Below, in pieces: positions 9,258-17,772 of a DNA stretch of 64,000 bases. The notes beneath the pieces are model-generated. The model saw only the letters and a list, made by a program, of their open reading frames with translations. It was not told the origin of the DNA and made no database searches. Source of the stretch: an uncultured Gammaproteobacteria bacterium. GTDB taxonomy: Bacteria; Pseudomonadota; Gammaproteobacteria; Nitrosococcales; Methylophagaceae. The stretch is from NCBI GenBank assembly GCA_905181885.1, contig CAJIZI010000003.1:1-64000 (forward strand), read 5' to 3'. The stretch's first letter is position 1. Each line of letters starts with the position of its first letter. Made by a program: the position numbers and the translations under genes.

Positions 9258-10529
9258 ATGCTAGAAACCACATCGCTCACACTTTTATTTTCTATTCTAT
9301 TCATTTTATTGCTTTTTTCTGCTTTTTTCGCTAGTTCCGAAACAGCCTTAATGTCATTAAATCGTTATCGTCTTCGCCATCTAGTACAAGAGGGCCATCC
9401 GGGCGCTATTCGTGCTAACGAACTCTTAAAACGACCTGACCGCCTTATTGGACTTATTCTACTCGGTAATAACTTCGTAAATATTTTAGCTTCTGCTATT
9501 GCCACAATTATCGGCGTTAAACTTTTAGGGGAAAATGGTATTGCCGTGGCAACTCTCACCCTGACTCTCATCATTCTTCTTTTTGCAGAGGTCACTCCAA
9601 AAACATTAGCAGCTCTTCATCCTGAACGGATTGCTTTCCCTGCTAGTTTTCTACTAAAACCCTTACTAATATTACTTTATCCTTTAGTCTGGTTTACTAA
9701 CAGTATCACTAATAGGATGCTTGGATTTTTTGGGGTCACACCAGAAGTAGCCATGTCAGATGCTATTAATTCTGAAGAATTAAGGATGGCTTTAAAAGAG
9801 GCGGGCAGTCTGATCCCAAAACGCCATAAAAAAATGCTTGTCAGTATTCTCGATTTAGAAAAAGTAACGGTTAATGATGTAATGCTGCCTCGGAGTGAAA
9901 TTGATGGCTTAAATCTCAATGCCTCGCTAGCTGAAATCATTAAACAACTCTCTTATTGTGCTAACACCCGGTTACCAGTTTATGAGACAAGTTTGGATAA
10001 CCTTATTGGCATACTACATGTACGTAAAGCACTTCATCTGTCAGTAAAAGACAATCTAACATTAGAAACCCTCAAAAGTATTATTAAGCCTAGTTATTTT
10101 GTTCCTGAAAATACACCTTTAAACACTCAGTTAATTCAGTTTCAACGACATAAACGACGAACGGGCTTAGTTGTTGATGAATATGGTGACATTATTGGGC
10201 TCATTACCTTGGAAGATATCTTTCGTGAAATTGTGGGTGAGTTTACCGCTGATTATATCGATGAAGATAAAGATATTCACCCACAAGCTGATGGCAGTTA
10301 TTATATCAATGGTTCAGCTAATATTCGCGAGATAAACAGACAGAATGATTGGCAGCTCCCAACCGATGGCCCAAAAACTATCAATGGTCTGATTCTGGAA
10401 TATTTAGAAAGCATCCCTGAACCTAACGTAAGCTTACGAATTGAAGACTACCTTATTGAGGTTGTGCAAACTTCTGATAACACTATCCGTACTGTTCGTA
10501 TTCATAAAGAACATCAAGTTAAGCATTGA
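9258..10529 (+). CDS. HlyC/CorC family transporter (CNNM + CBS + CorC-HlyC domains)
   Basis: SAFFASSETALMSLNRYRLRHL, VNDVMLPRSEIDGL, RTGLVVDEYGDIIGLITLEDIFREIVGEF. Confidence 0.92.
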   Translation: MLETTSLTLLFSILFILLLFSAFFASSETALMSLNRYRLRHLVQEGHPGAIRANELLKRPDRLIGLILLGNNFVNILASAIATIIGVKLLGENGIAVATLTLTLIILLFAEVTPKTLAALHPERIAFPASFLLKPLLILLYPLVWFTNSITNRMLGFFGVTPEVAMSDAINSEELRMALKEAGSLIPKRHKKMLVSILDLEKVTVNDVMLPRSEIDGLNLNASLAEIIKQLSYCANTRLPVYETSLDNLIGILHVRKALHLSVKDNLTLETLKSIIKPSYFVPENTPLNTQLIQFQRHKRRTGLVVDEYGDIIGLITLEDIFREIVGEFTADYIDEDKDIHPQADGSYYINGSANIREINRQNDWQLPTDGPKTINGLILEYLESIPEPNVSLRIEDYLIEVVQTSDNTIRTVRIHKEHQVKH

Positions 10530-10751
10530 GATTTTGGGGGTAGATTTGCAACGATGATTATTTGATAATAGAGGACAGTGACTCCAAACAATAAATCATT
10601 AGAGATTTTGAAGGCAAAAAAGAACCGAATTATAAATTGGACCAATTCTTTCTTGATTTCTGTGGAACAAATATTACATGTTCAAAAAATTTAATATTTA
10701 AAGTATCTTAAATTATTAGATTTTGAATACGAAGCATTTTAAGAGAAGTTA

Positions 10752-13205
10752 ATGAAACAAACTATTGAGCAAGCTCTACAAGATGCTGTTGTAGCACATA
10801 AAAATGGTAGGCTTGGCGAGGCTGAGCGATTATACAGCGCTATTTTACAATCCCAACCAGAGCATCCGGATGCCAACCATAACCTTGGAATAATAGCTGT
10901 CTCAGCTAATAAAGTTGGCGTGGCATTACCGTTATTTAAAACAGCTCTCGAAGTCAACCCAAAGATAGAGCAGTTTTGGGTGAGCTACATTGATGCCCTT
11001 ATTAAGGATAATCAAATTAAGAATGCCAAACGAACTATTATCAAAGGTAAAAAGAAAGGATTTAATACTAAAAAATTGGAAGCATTACTTTCTCAGTCAA
11101 AAGCATCCGCTGGCTCTGCAGCACCATCTCAAGCGCAGCTTAAAAGTCTATTAGAGCAGTTTCAAAACGGCCGGTTTGATGAAGCTGAAAAGTCAGCAGT
11201 TAGCCTTTCTATACAATTCCCAAGCCACAATTTTAGTTGGAAGCTACTTGGCGCTATATTTAAACAAACAGGTAGAAATAGTGAATCATTAGCTGCCATG
11301 CAAAAATGTGTGGAGATAGCGCCACAAGATCCTGAGGCGAGTAATAACTTGGGTGTTATGCTCCAAGAACTGAGCAGGTTAGAGGAGGCGGAGGTAAGCT
11401 ATAAGAAAGCGATAGCGTTGAAACCTGATTATGCTTTAGCCTACAGCAACTTGGGTAATACGCTCAAAGAGCAAGACAGGTTAGATGAGGCCGAAGCATG
11501 CTATAGGAAAGCAATAGCGCTCAAACCTGACTATGCACAAGCTCATAGTGATTTGGGGGCCATGCTGCAAGAACTCGATAGGCGGGATGAAGCTATAGGG
11601 AGTTATAAAGAGGCTATAAATATTAATCCTGATTATATTCCTGCATACACAAATATGGCCTTCGCAATACAGGGTGTCCAGTTTAAGCAATTCATTCCTG
11701 ATCTACCTGAAATTATTTTTAAAATCCTTGAAAGAAAAACATTGGTTCGGCCACTAGATATAGAAGCTGCTGCAATCAGTCTGCTGAACTGCGATCCCGC
11801 TATTCAATCTGCTCTAAGGAAAAGTTCTGTTGAGGAGATAGCTCTCTCACTTCAAAAGAATAACTTAAGCCTCTCCAATATTCCCCTCTTGCTAAAACTA
11901 ATGCATTCCTGCCCAATTACTAACTTAAAGTTTGAGACGTTCTTCAAAAATATAAGAACCGCGCTCTTACTTAACATTTCTAATGTTGATGATGATCCTG
12001 ATATCTTGAAATTGCAAATAGCGATAGCCTCACAGTGCTTTATCAATGAATATTTATTTGATGTAACTGATGAAGAAGCCAAAGCACTCAAAATATTAGA
12101 AGATCTTATTGAAGAAAATATTAAAAAGGGACAACAAGTTAGTGCGGCAGAATTGGCAGTTCTTGCAAGCTATAAAGCACTTAATGAATACTCATTTTGT
12201 CAGCTATTAAACTTCCCTGTCGAACTAAAACACATACTGCAGACACAAATAGTAGAGCCCAAATTGGAAAAACAGCTCAAGTCTAAAATTGCTGTGTTGC
12301 GCGAAATCTCGGGCAACGTCTCTTCCAAAGTACGAGAACAATATGAACAGAACCCTTACCCGCGTTGGCTTAGTCTTGCAGTTCCTCATATTTCCAAGCC
12401 AATTTCTACTATCTTAAAAAATAAAAAGCTCAAAATTACAGATCTCAGTGTTAATGAAATAAAAAATCCTAAAATCCTAATAGCAGGCTGCGGGACAGGA
12501 CAGCATGCTATCGAAACAGCAACTCGCTTTAAAGATTGTGAGGTTCTAGCCGTTGATTTGAGTTTAAGCAGTTTAGCCTATGCAAGACGTAAAACGGAGG
12601 AGCTTGGTTTAACAAATATCGAATATATGCAAGCTGATATCTTGGATTTAGGATCGCTTAATCGACAATTCGATATTGTTGAGAGTGCTGGAGTATTACA
12701 TCATATGGAAGATCCAATGGCAGGCTGGAAAGTGTTAACTGACTGTCTGAAGCCGGGGGGGCTGATGAAGATCGGCCTATACAGTGAACTTGCTCGCAAA
12801 AACATTGTTCAAATGCGGAATGAAATACAAGAGTTGAGTATTGATCCAGACGATGCCGCGATGAAGTTATTCCGACAGCATGTCGTCAATTCAGAGAAGA
12901 ATCATCACAAAGACATAGTATCAAATCCCGATTTTTACTGCTTGAGTGGTCTGCGAGATTTATTATTTCATGTACAAGAACATAGGTTTACAATTTCTGA
13001 AATAAAAGAATCTCTAGCTCAATTAGGCTTGGATTTTTGTGGGTTTGAATTTAGGTCGGACAAAAAAGTAGACAAGTTCAAGTCACAAAACCTTGCACAG
13101 AATGCCATTTATGATCTCGATAAATGGGATGTTTTTGAGAAAGAAAATCCGACCATATTTTTTGGTATGTACCAGTTCTGGTGTCAAAAGTTAATCCAAA
13201 TATAG
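10752..13205 (+). CDS. TPR-repeat protein fused to SAM-dependent methyltransferase
   Basis: TPR units (AYSNLGNTLKEQDRLDEAEACYRKAIALKPDYAQAH) followed by ILIAGCGTGQHAIETATRF...VLAVDLSLSSLAYARRK. Confidence 0.88.
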   Translation: MKQTIEQALQDAVVAHKNGRLGEAERLYSAILQSQPEHPDANHNLGIIAVSANKVGVALPLFKTALEVNPKIEQFWVSYIDALIKDNQIKNAKRTIIKGKKKGFNTKKLEALLSQSKASAGSAAPSQAQLKSLLEQFQNGRFDEAEKSAVSLSIQFPSHNFSWKLLGAIFKQTGRNSESLAAMQKCVEIAPQDPEASNNLGVMLQELSRLEEAEVSYKKAIALKPDYALAYSNLGNTLKEQDRLDEAEACYRKAIALKPDYAQAHSDLGAMLQELDRRDEAIGSYKEAININPDYIPAYTNMAFAIQGVQFKQFIPDLPEIIFKILERKTLVRPLDIEAAAISLLNCDPAIQSALRKSSVEEIALSLQKNNLSLSNIPLLLKLMHSCPITNLKFETFFKNIRTALLLNISNVDDDPDILKLQIAIASQCFINEYLFDVTDEEAKALKILEDLIEENIKKGQQVSAAELAVLASYKALNEYSFCQLLNFPVELKHILQTQIVEPKLEKQLKSKIAVLREISGNVSSKVREQYEQNPYPRWLSLAVPHISKPISTILKNKKLKITDLSVNEIKNPKILIAGCGTGQHAIETATRFKDCEVLAVDLSLSSLAYARRKTEELGLTNIEYMQADILDLGSLNRQFDIVESAGVLHHMEDPMAGWKVLTDCLKPGGLMKIGLYSELARKNIVQMRNEIQELSIDPDDAAMKLFRQHVVNSEKNHHKDIVSNPDFYCLSGLRDLLFHVQEHRFTISEIKESLAQLGLDFCGFEFRSDKKVDKFKSQNLAQNAIYDLDKWDVFEKENPTIFFGMYQFWCQKLIQI

Positions 13206-13415
13206 GAGGATATGAACTAGACAACTAGGCTTTTCCTGGTGATAGAATGCTGACAAGACAGGTATCAAAAGCTCAAGGCATCATTACTGAGTGGATCGCT
13301 AAGCATTGAGAGTATGGAGCAACTTTGGGTTAATTTGAAAGTCCTAGTTATTTATCTGCCGCTTTGTAGCCCAATAGTTTTTATGTGATTTATTGATGAA
13401 TACACAACAAGAAGG

Positions 13416-13763
13416 ATGATTATAGTGAAGAAATATTTACTTTTATTAATGCTGGTTTCCGTGTTTTCTCAGCAAGCATATGCTTATGAGGTTTACGAAG
13501 GTTCCGGAGCGAAATCTTGCGGAACATATCTTAAAGATCTTAAAGATACGAAGCGCGGGAGCGGTCAAGAAATGCCTCCAGCTTACTTGAACTCGTCATG
13601 GGTGACTTGGTTTGTGACGGCTACTAACTGGCATGGGGTTAGGACGAAAAGAGTTAACACTAATGACATGGATGCTTTTATTACTGAGTATTGTAACGAG
13701 AACCCATCAGACGTCGTCCATGACGCAGCGCTAGCACTCGTATACAAACTGGAGATAAAATGA
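13416..13763 (+). CDS. Small secreted Cys-containing protein (Rap1a/Tai- or HdeA-like), copy 1
   Basis: Signal peptide; SCGTYLKDL...WVTWFVTATNW...D...ITEYCNENPSDVVHDAALALV; paralogue at 14826-15161. Confidence 0.6.
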   Translation: MIIVKKYLLLLMLVSVFSQQAYAYEVYEGSGAKSCGTYLKDLKDTKRGSGQEMPPAYLNSSWVTWFVTATNWHGVRTKRVNTNDMDAFITEYCNENPSDVVHDAALALVYKLEIK

Positions 13764-13837
13764 AACCCCTGAAAAAGTTTCTGATATATAGTGCTGCTGG
13801 TTGGTTACTGCTTGGATTACTTTTATTGCTTGGGTAG
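13760..13837 (+). pseudogene. Truncated signal-peptide remnant of a Sel1-type lipoprotein
   Basis: MKPLKKFLIYSAAGWLLLGLLLLLG* aligns with MKIMKNILIFSLVCWVLLGCSSEE of ORF 15158-15859; starts overlapping the upstream stop codon as in copy 2. Confidence 0.5.
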
Positions 13838-13940
13838 AGCAGGGGAGCTGGTTCTTTTTCACATTATTAATTAATAAGTTAAGCATTGGTAATTAAGTAA
13901 AATTTTCTATTATTAAAACACCTCACAGACAAGAAATCTC

Positions 13941-14255
13941 ATGAGAAATATACTACTGGCTATTGTTGTGCTTTTTATAAGCGCTTGCTCTCCAACCCTT
14001 ACAGATGCCTTCAATAAAACGTCAATTCTGGCTGAGAAAGGAAATGCTATTGCTCAATTCAACCTCGGAGTCATGTATCACAAAGGAAAAGGCGTAACTC
14101 AAGACAATAAGCTAGCTTATATGTGGTTCTACATCGCGGCTTCTTTAGGAAACGAGCCCGCTACTGAGTGGCGGGACAAAATCGCTAAAAATCTGAGCTC
14201 ATCCCAGTTAAATAAAGCTCAAGACATGGCAGCAGTTTGGGCAGCTAAACCCTAA
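13941..14255 (+). CDS. Sel1-repeat lipoprotein (short)
   Basis: Signal/lipobox IVVLFISACS; GNAIAQFNLGVMYHKGKGVTQDNKLAYMWFYIAASLG. Confidence 0.8.
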   Translation: MRNILLAIVVLFISACSPTLTDAFNKTSILAEKGNAIAQFNLGVMYHKGKGVTQDNKLAYMWFYIAASLGNEPATEWRDKIAKNLSSSQLNKAQDMAAVWAAKP

Positions 14256-14283
14256 GCTTGAACCTTGAAATGCTCCCCGGTAT

Positions 14284-14598
14284 TCATAGGAAAATGACAC
14301 TTTCGGCAGGAGCAAAGCCATAGCAGTTGATACCATGCCAATCAGTATGAACTCTTAGTATCAAGGCACCATCAAAATTAAGTTTTTCAATCACTTCATT
14401 TAGATCCAACTCTTCAGCATTTGTGACTGCTCCAAGTACTCGGTCACTAATATAATCAAATTGTTTTGATTCTTCGTAATAGACAAAAAGAAGTGTCGAG
14501 TCATCAGCCTCTGAACCATCAGCATTGCCAGCGGCTAAACCACTAAACGGTGAAAAAACAGGCCCAATATAGTGAATATCACTAACTAGTAGTGTCAT
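14284..14598 (-). CDS. Hypothetical protein
   Basis: MTLLVSDIHYIGPVFSPFSGLAAG...; ATG at 14598 preceded by AAGGAGAG Shine-Dalgarno, preferred over the longer ORF start. Confidence 0.55.
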   Translation of the reverse strand: MTLLVSDIHYIGPVFSPFSGLAAGNADGSEADDSTLLFVYYEESKQFDYISDRVLGAVTNAEELDLNEVIEKLNFDGALILRVHTDWHGINCYGFAPAESVIFL

Positions 14599-14825
14599 AG
14601 TTACTCTCCTTTTTTCAATTTCAATATGCGAGCGAAAATAGGACTTATACTTAAACTTACCTGATAAATATGTACTTAGCAAAAAAATAGCTAGGTAATA
14701 GATAGCCAAGCGTTAGAAGTTTGGAAGCAACTTTGGGCAAACTTGAAAGTCATAATTATTTATTTTGTATCTTTTGTAGTGCAACAGTTTTTTGGTGTTC
14801 TATTGAAAAATACACAACTAGAAGG

Positions 14826-15161
14826 ATGATTATGGTGAAGAAATATTTATTTTTACTATTGCTGATTTCGACTTTTTCACAGCAAGCACATGCTTATTCA
14901 ACTTTTGGTACTGGAACCCTATCTTGCCAAGTATGGCTTTCTGGAGTTGAAGGTTTCAAAAAGGGAAACGTTAGTCCTTTTGTTGCAAGGCTCACGTGGG
15001 TTGATGGTTTCGTGTCCGCTTCCAGCTGGTACGGAACTAGAATGAAAGAAGTTGATAATGATGACATGACTACCATTGTTAGTAATCATTGTATCGAGAA
15101 TCCAACAGATAAAATAAGTGATGCAGCAAAAGCATTAGTGAAAAAATTAAAGATAAATTGA
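14826..15161 (+). CDS. Small secreted Cys-containing protein (Rap1a/Tai- or HdeA-like), copy 2
   Basis: MIMVKKYLFLLLLISTFSQQAHAYS...LSCQVWLSGVEGF...WVDGFVSASSWYGTRMKEVDNDDMTTIVSNHCIENPTDKISDAAKALVKKLKIN. Confidence 0.6.
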   Translation: MIMVKKYLFLLLLISTFSQQAHAYSTFGTGTLSCQVWLSGVEGFKKGNVSPFVARLTWVDGFVSASSWYGTRMKEVDNDDMTTIVSNHCIENPTDKISDAAKALVKKLKIN

Positions 15162-15859
15162 AAATTATGAAAAATATTTTAATATTTAGTCTTGTTTGTT
15201 GGGTGTTACTTGGTTGTTCTTCAGAAGAAAAACCTGATTGCGATTATGGATATACCAATACTAAAGAAGCTTTAGCCAGTTGCCATAAAGCTGCGGAGCA
15301 AGGAGAGGCGCTTGCTCAAATTTATCTAGGGAACAAATACCAGCATGGTAAAGGCGAAGTAACTAGAGATTTCGGTCAAGCTGTCCAATGGTATAAGAAA
15401 GCAGCCGAACAGGGTTGGGCCACTGCACAATATGACCTAGGACAGATGTATTTCCGAGGTGAGGGTGTAACGCAAGATTACAACCAAGCTTTTCAATGGT
15501 TCAAAAAAGCAGCTGAGCAGGGTGATGCTAAAGTTCAACACATTTTAGGCACCATGTATGACCAGGGTAAAGGTGTGGAAGAAGATGATAAGCAAGCTGT
15601 TCACTGGTACAGAAAAGCAGCTGAGCAAAATCATGCGCCAGCACAGAGTAATTTAGGGGTTCTATACGCCAAGGGTGAGGGTGTGATGCAGGACTTTATA
15701 GTAGCTCATATGTGGTTTAATATCGCTAGCTCGAGTGGTTATAAAAAAGCGATTGAGATGCGCGCTCTATTTACAAAATATTTAACCTCTACCCAGCAAA
15801 GCGAATCGGAGGAATTAGCTAAGGAATGGATAGCTGAGCAAAGAGTTGAGAAAGACTAA
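15158..15859 (+). CDS. Sel1-repeat lipoprotein
   Basis: Lipobox VLLGC; four Sel1 units (AQYDLGQMYFRGEGVTQDYNQAFQWFKKAAEQGDAK). Confidence 0.88.
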   Translation: MKIMKNILIFSLVCWVLLGCSSEEKPDCDYGYTNTKEALASCHKAAEQGEALAQIYLGNKYQHGKGEVTRDFGQAVQWYKKAAEQGWATAQYDLGQMYFRGEGVTQDYNQAFQWFKKAAEQGDAKVQHILGTMYDQGKGVEEDDKQAVHWYRKAAEQNHAPAQSNLGVLYAKGEGVMQDFIVAHMWFNIASSSGYKKAIEMRALFTKYLTSTQQSESEELAKEWIAEQRVEKD

Positions 15860-15941
15860 AATAAAAATTAATTGTTCTTCTTATTTAGCTGTGTAGAGCA
15901 ATTAAGGCTTAATTTTTGTTGAAAGTGATAAGGTAGTCCTT

Positions 15942-16566
15942 ATGATCGGATATGAGCCTCTTGTTGTTTTTCTTTTGGCATCTCTAATTTTAGCGATAAC
16001 GCCAGGTCCAGATAACCTTTATGTGCTGATGCAATCAGCAGTTTATGGCTATAAAACAGGTATTTTTATCACGCTGGGTTTATGTACTGGCTTGTTAATA
16101 CATTCCGTAGCGGTTGCGCTGGGCCTAACAATACTACTGTTGTCCTTACCATATACTTTGTCGTTGTTAAAACTCTTTGGCGCTAGTTATCTTGTTTATC
16201 TTTCATGGCGATCGTATCGTGCTGCTGCTATTGAGATCTCACTTCAAAACCATGAGGCTTTAACTACATTTCAGTCTTATCAACGAGGTATTATTCTAAA
16301 TGTCAGTAACCCAAAGGTAGGGCTGTTTTTTTTAGCGTTCTTACCTCAATTTACTAATATTGACCAAGGAAGCCTTGTAGAGCAGACGTTATTGTTAGGA
16401 GGGGTGTTTATTGCGATAACAGTGATTGTTTTTACTGGTAGTTGCACTAATTGCTTCATCATTAAGCGATTTTCTTATCGGAGCTCCGGGAGTGCAAAAA
16501 GTCATGCACCGAGTGACGGGCTCTGTACTATTGGGCTTGGCCCTACATTTAGTACTTTCTATATGA
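15942..16566 (+). pseudogene. LysE family translocator, +1 frameshift near 16440
   Basis: PLVVFLLASLILAITPGPDNLYVLMQSAVYG...; after FTG the +1 frame reads VALIASSLSDFLIGAPGVQKVMHRVTGSVLLGLALHLVLSI*. Confidence 0.85.
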
Positions 16567-16672
16567 GAATGCATATTTCACAATAAATCTTATCCTAAAC
16601 TGTCATTTATTTATATCTGGACTTTAAGCTTATTTAACAAAAAAAATTGTTACGTTATTTTCGAGATGTTAT

Positions 16673-16867
16673 CTAAACTTCCTGAGATTTTTTTTTCTTT
16701 TCTTTTATCCAACGTACTCGTTTACGCCACAACCTATACGAACCGGGCTTAAGGTTTTTTTGCATTACACGTTTGACTTCAGGTTCTTTAAGTCCAAACT
16801 CGCGTTCAATATCTGTAAAGGTAACCTCATCGCTCCATGCCATTGCAATTAATTCATTTACATTCAT
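16673..16867 (-). CDS. DUF2805 / TIGR03643-type small protein
   Basis: MNVNELIAMAWSDEVTFTDIEREFGLKEPEVKRVMQKNLKPGSYRLWRKRVRW. Confidence 0.8.
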   Translation of the reverse strand: MNVNELIAMAWSDEVTFTDIEREFGLKEPEVKRVMQKNLKPGSYRLWRKRVRWIKEKKKKSQEV

Positions 16868-16990
16868 AGTTCAATAATATTCCATTATGACGAAATGATG
16901 AGCCCACAAATCGTTTTATATTATAAGAAAAAATGATTTGTTTGAAAATCAAGAGTGACACGTAATCCAATAATTAAACCCTATGAAATT

Positions 16991-17022
16991 ATAAAGCCTA
17001 TCTACAATAAGATAGGCTTTAT
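16991..17022 (-). terminator. Hairpin terminator downstream of pseudoazurin gene
   Basis: ATAAAGCCTATCT-ACAATA-AGATAGGCTTTAT perfect inverted repeat. Confidence 0.75.
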
Positions 17023-17041
17023 AATCATAGAAATAGAGAGA

Positions 17042-17485
17042 CTATTTAACTTGAGCAAGATAGCCTTCGAGGCGTTCTTGAGACATCATAAATTTACTCT
17101 TCATCTCTTTAGCCGCTGAATTAGCAGCATCTATGTTAGTGGGGTTACCAACCTGAATAACACCCATCATTGCTAGAGCGATGTGTGGCGTACACTGGTA
17201 TATATAAACTCCTTCTTGATCCATAGTGACAACTATTTCTTCATTCAGAGCACCATTCCATGCTGCAGCGCCCTCAGGCACATATGAAGACACACTGTTA
17301 TGGCCCATATCTGTTGACAAAAACTTGACAGTATCTCCTTTCTCAACTTTCAGAAAGCCGGGTTCGAAGATCATCATGCCGTCATCACCATTATTCAGCA
17401 TCTCAACAATATGCTCTTCTGCAAATGTTGCTGTGCTCATTAATGTCATTAGTACTACAGCTAGTTGCTGCTTAATTTTCATCAT
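17042..17485 (-). CDS. Pseudoazurin (blue copper protein)
   Basis: HIVEMLNNGDDGMMIFEPGFLKVEKGDTVKFLSTDMGHNSVS...YQCTPHIALAMMGVIQVG. Confidence 0.92.
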   Translation of the reverse strand: MMKIKQQLAVVLMTLMSTATFAEEHIVEMLNNGDDGMMIFEPGFLKVEKGDTVKFLSTDMGHNSVSSYVPEGAAAWNGALNEEIVVTMDQEGVYIYQCTPHIALAMMGVIQVGNPTNIDAANSAAKEMKSKFMMSQERLEGYLAQVK

Positions 17486-17772
17486 TAATTCCTATTCGTT
17501 AGATTTATTTTAGAGGTCTTTTCTGGACATCATTTACATGCTTTGATTGTTTAAAGCCAATTAAATATATTTGGATTTATCAATATTACATGCTGATGGT
17601 ATTAACTTGACTACTGAAACTTATCTTAGTTTCATATTGTCTTTTTCAGTAGAAAATCAATTATAACTATTTTACTTCATCTAAATAAATAGCACTATTA
17701 ATAATAAGTATGTAAATGTGATTGGTATAATGTGAGAGTATTTTATATTTTGAATAAAATTATGGCATTTCC

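Noticed and set aside
11400-11640. DNA tandem repeat in the TPR gene as a separate element
   Set aside because: 102-bp periodicity is explained by 34-residue TPR units.
3177-13888. Classical integron attC array
   Set aside because: GTTAAGC fits GTTRRRY, but no complementary RYYYAAC arm or hairpin was seen within about 130 bp upstream of the copies checked, and no integron integrase is in the window. Kept only as a cassette-like repeat of unknown type.
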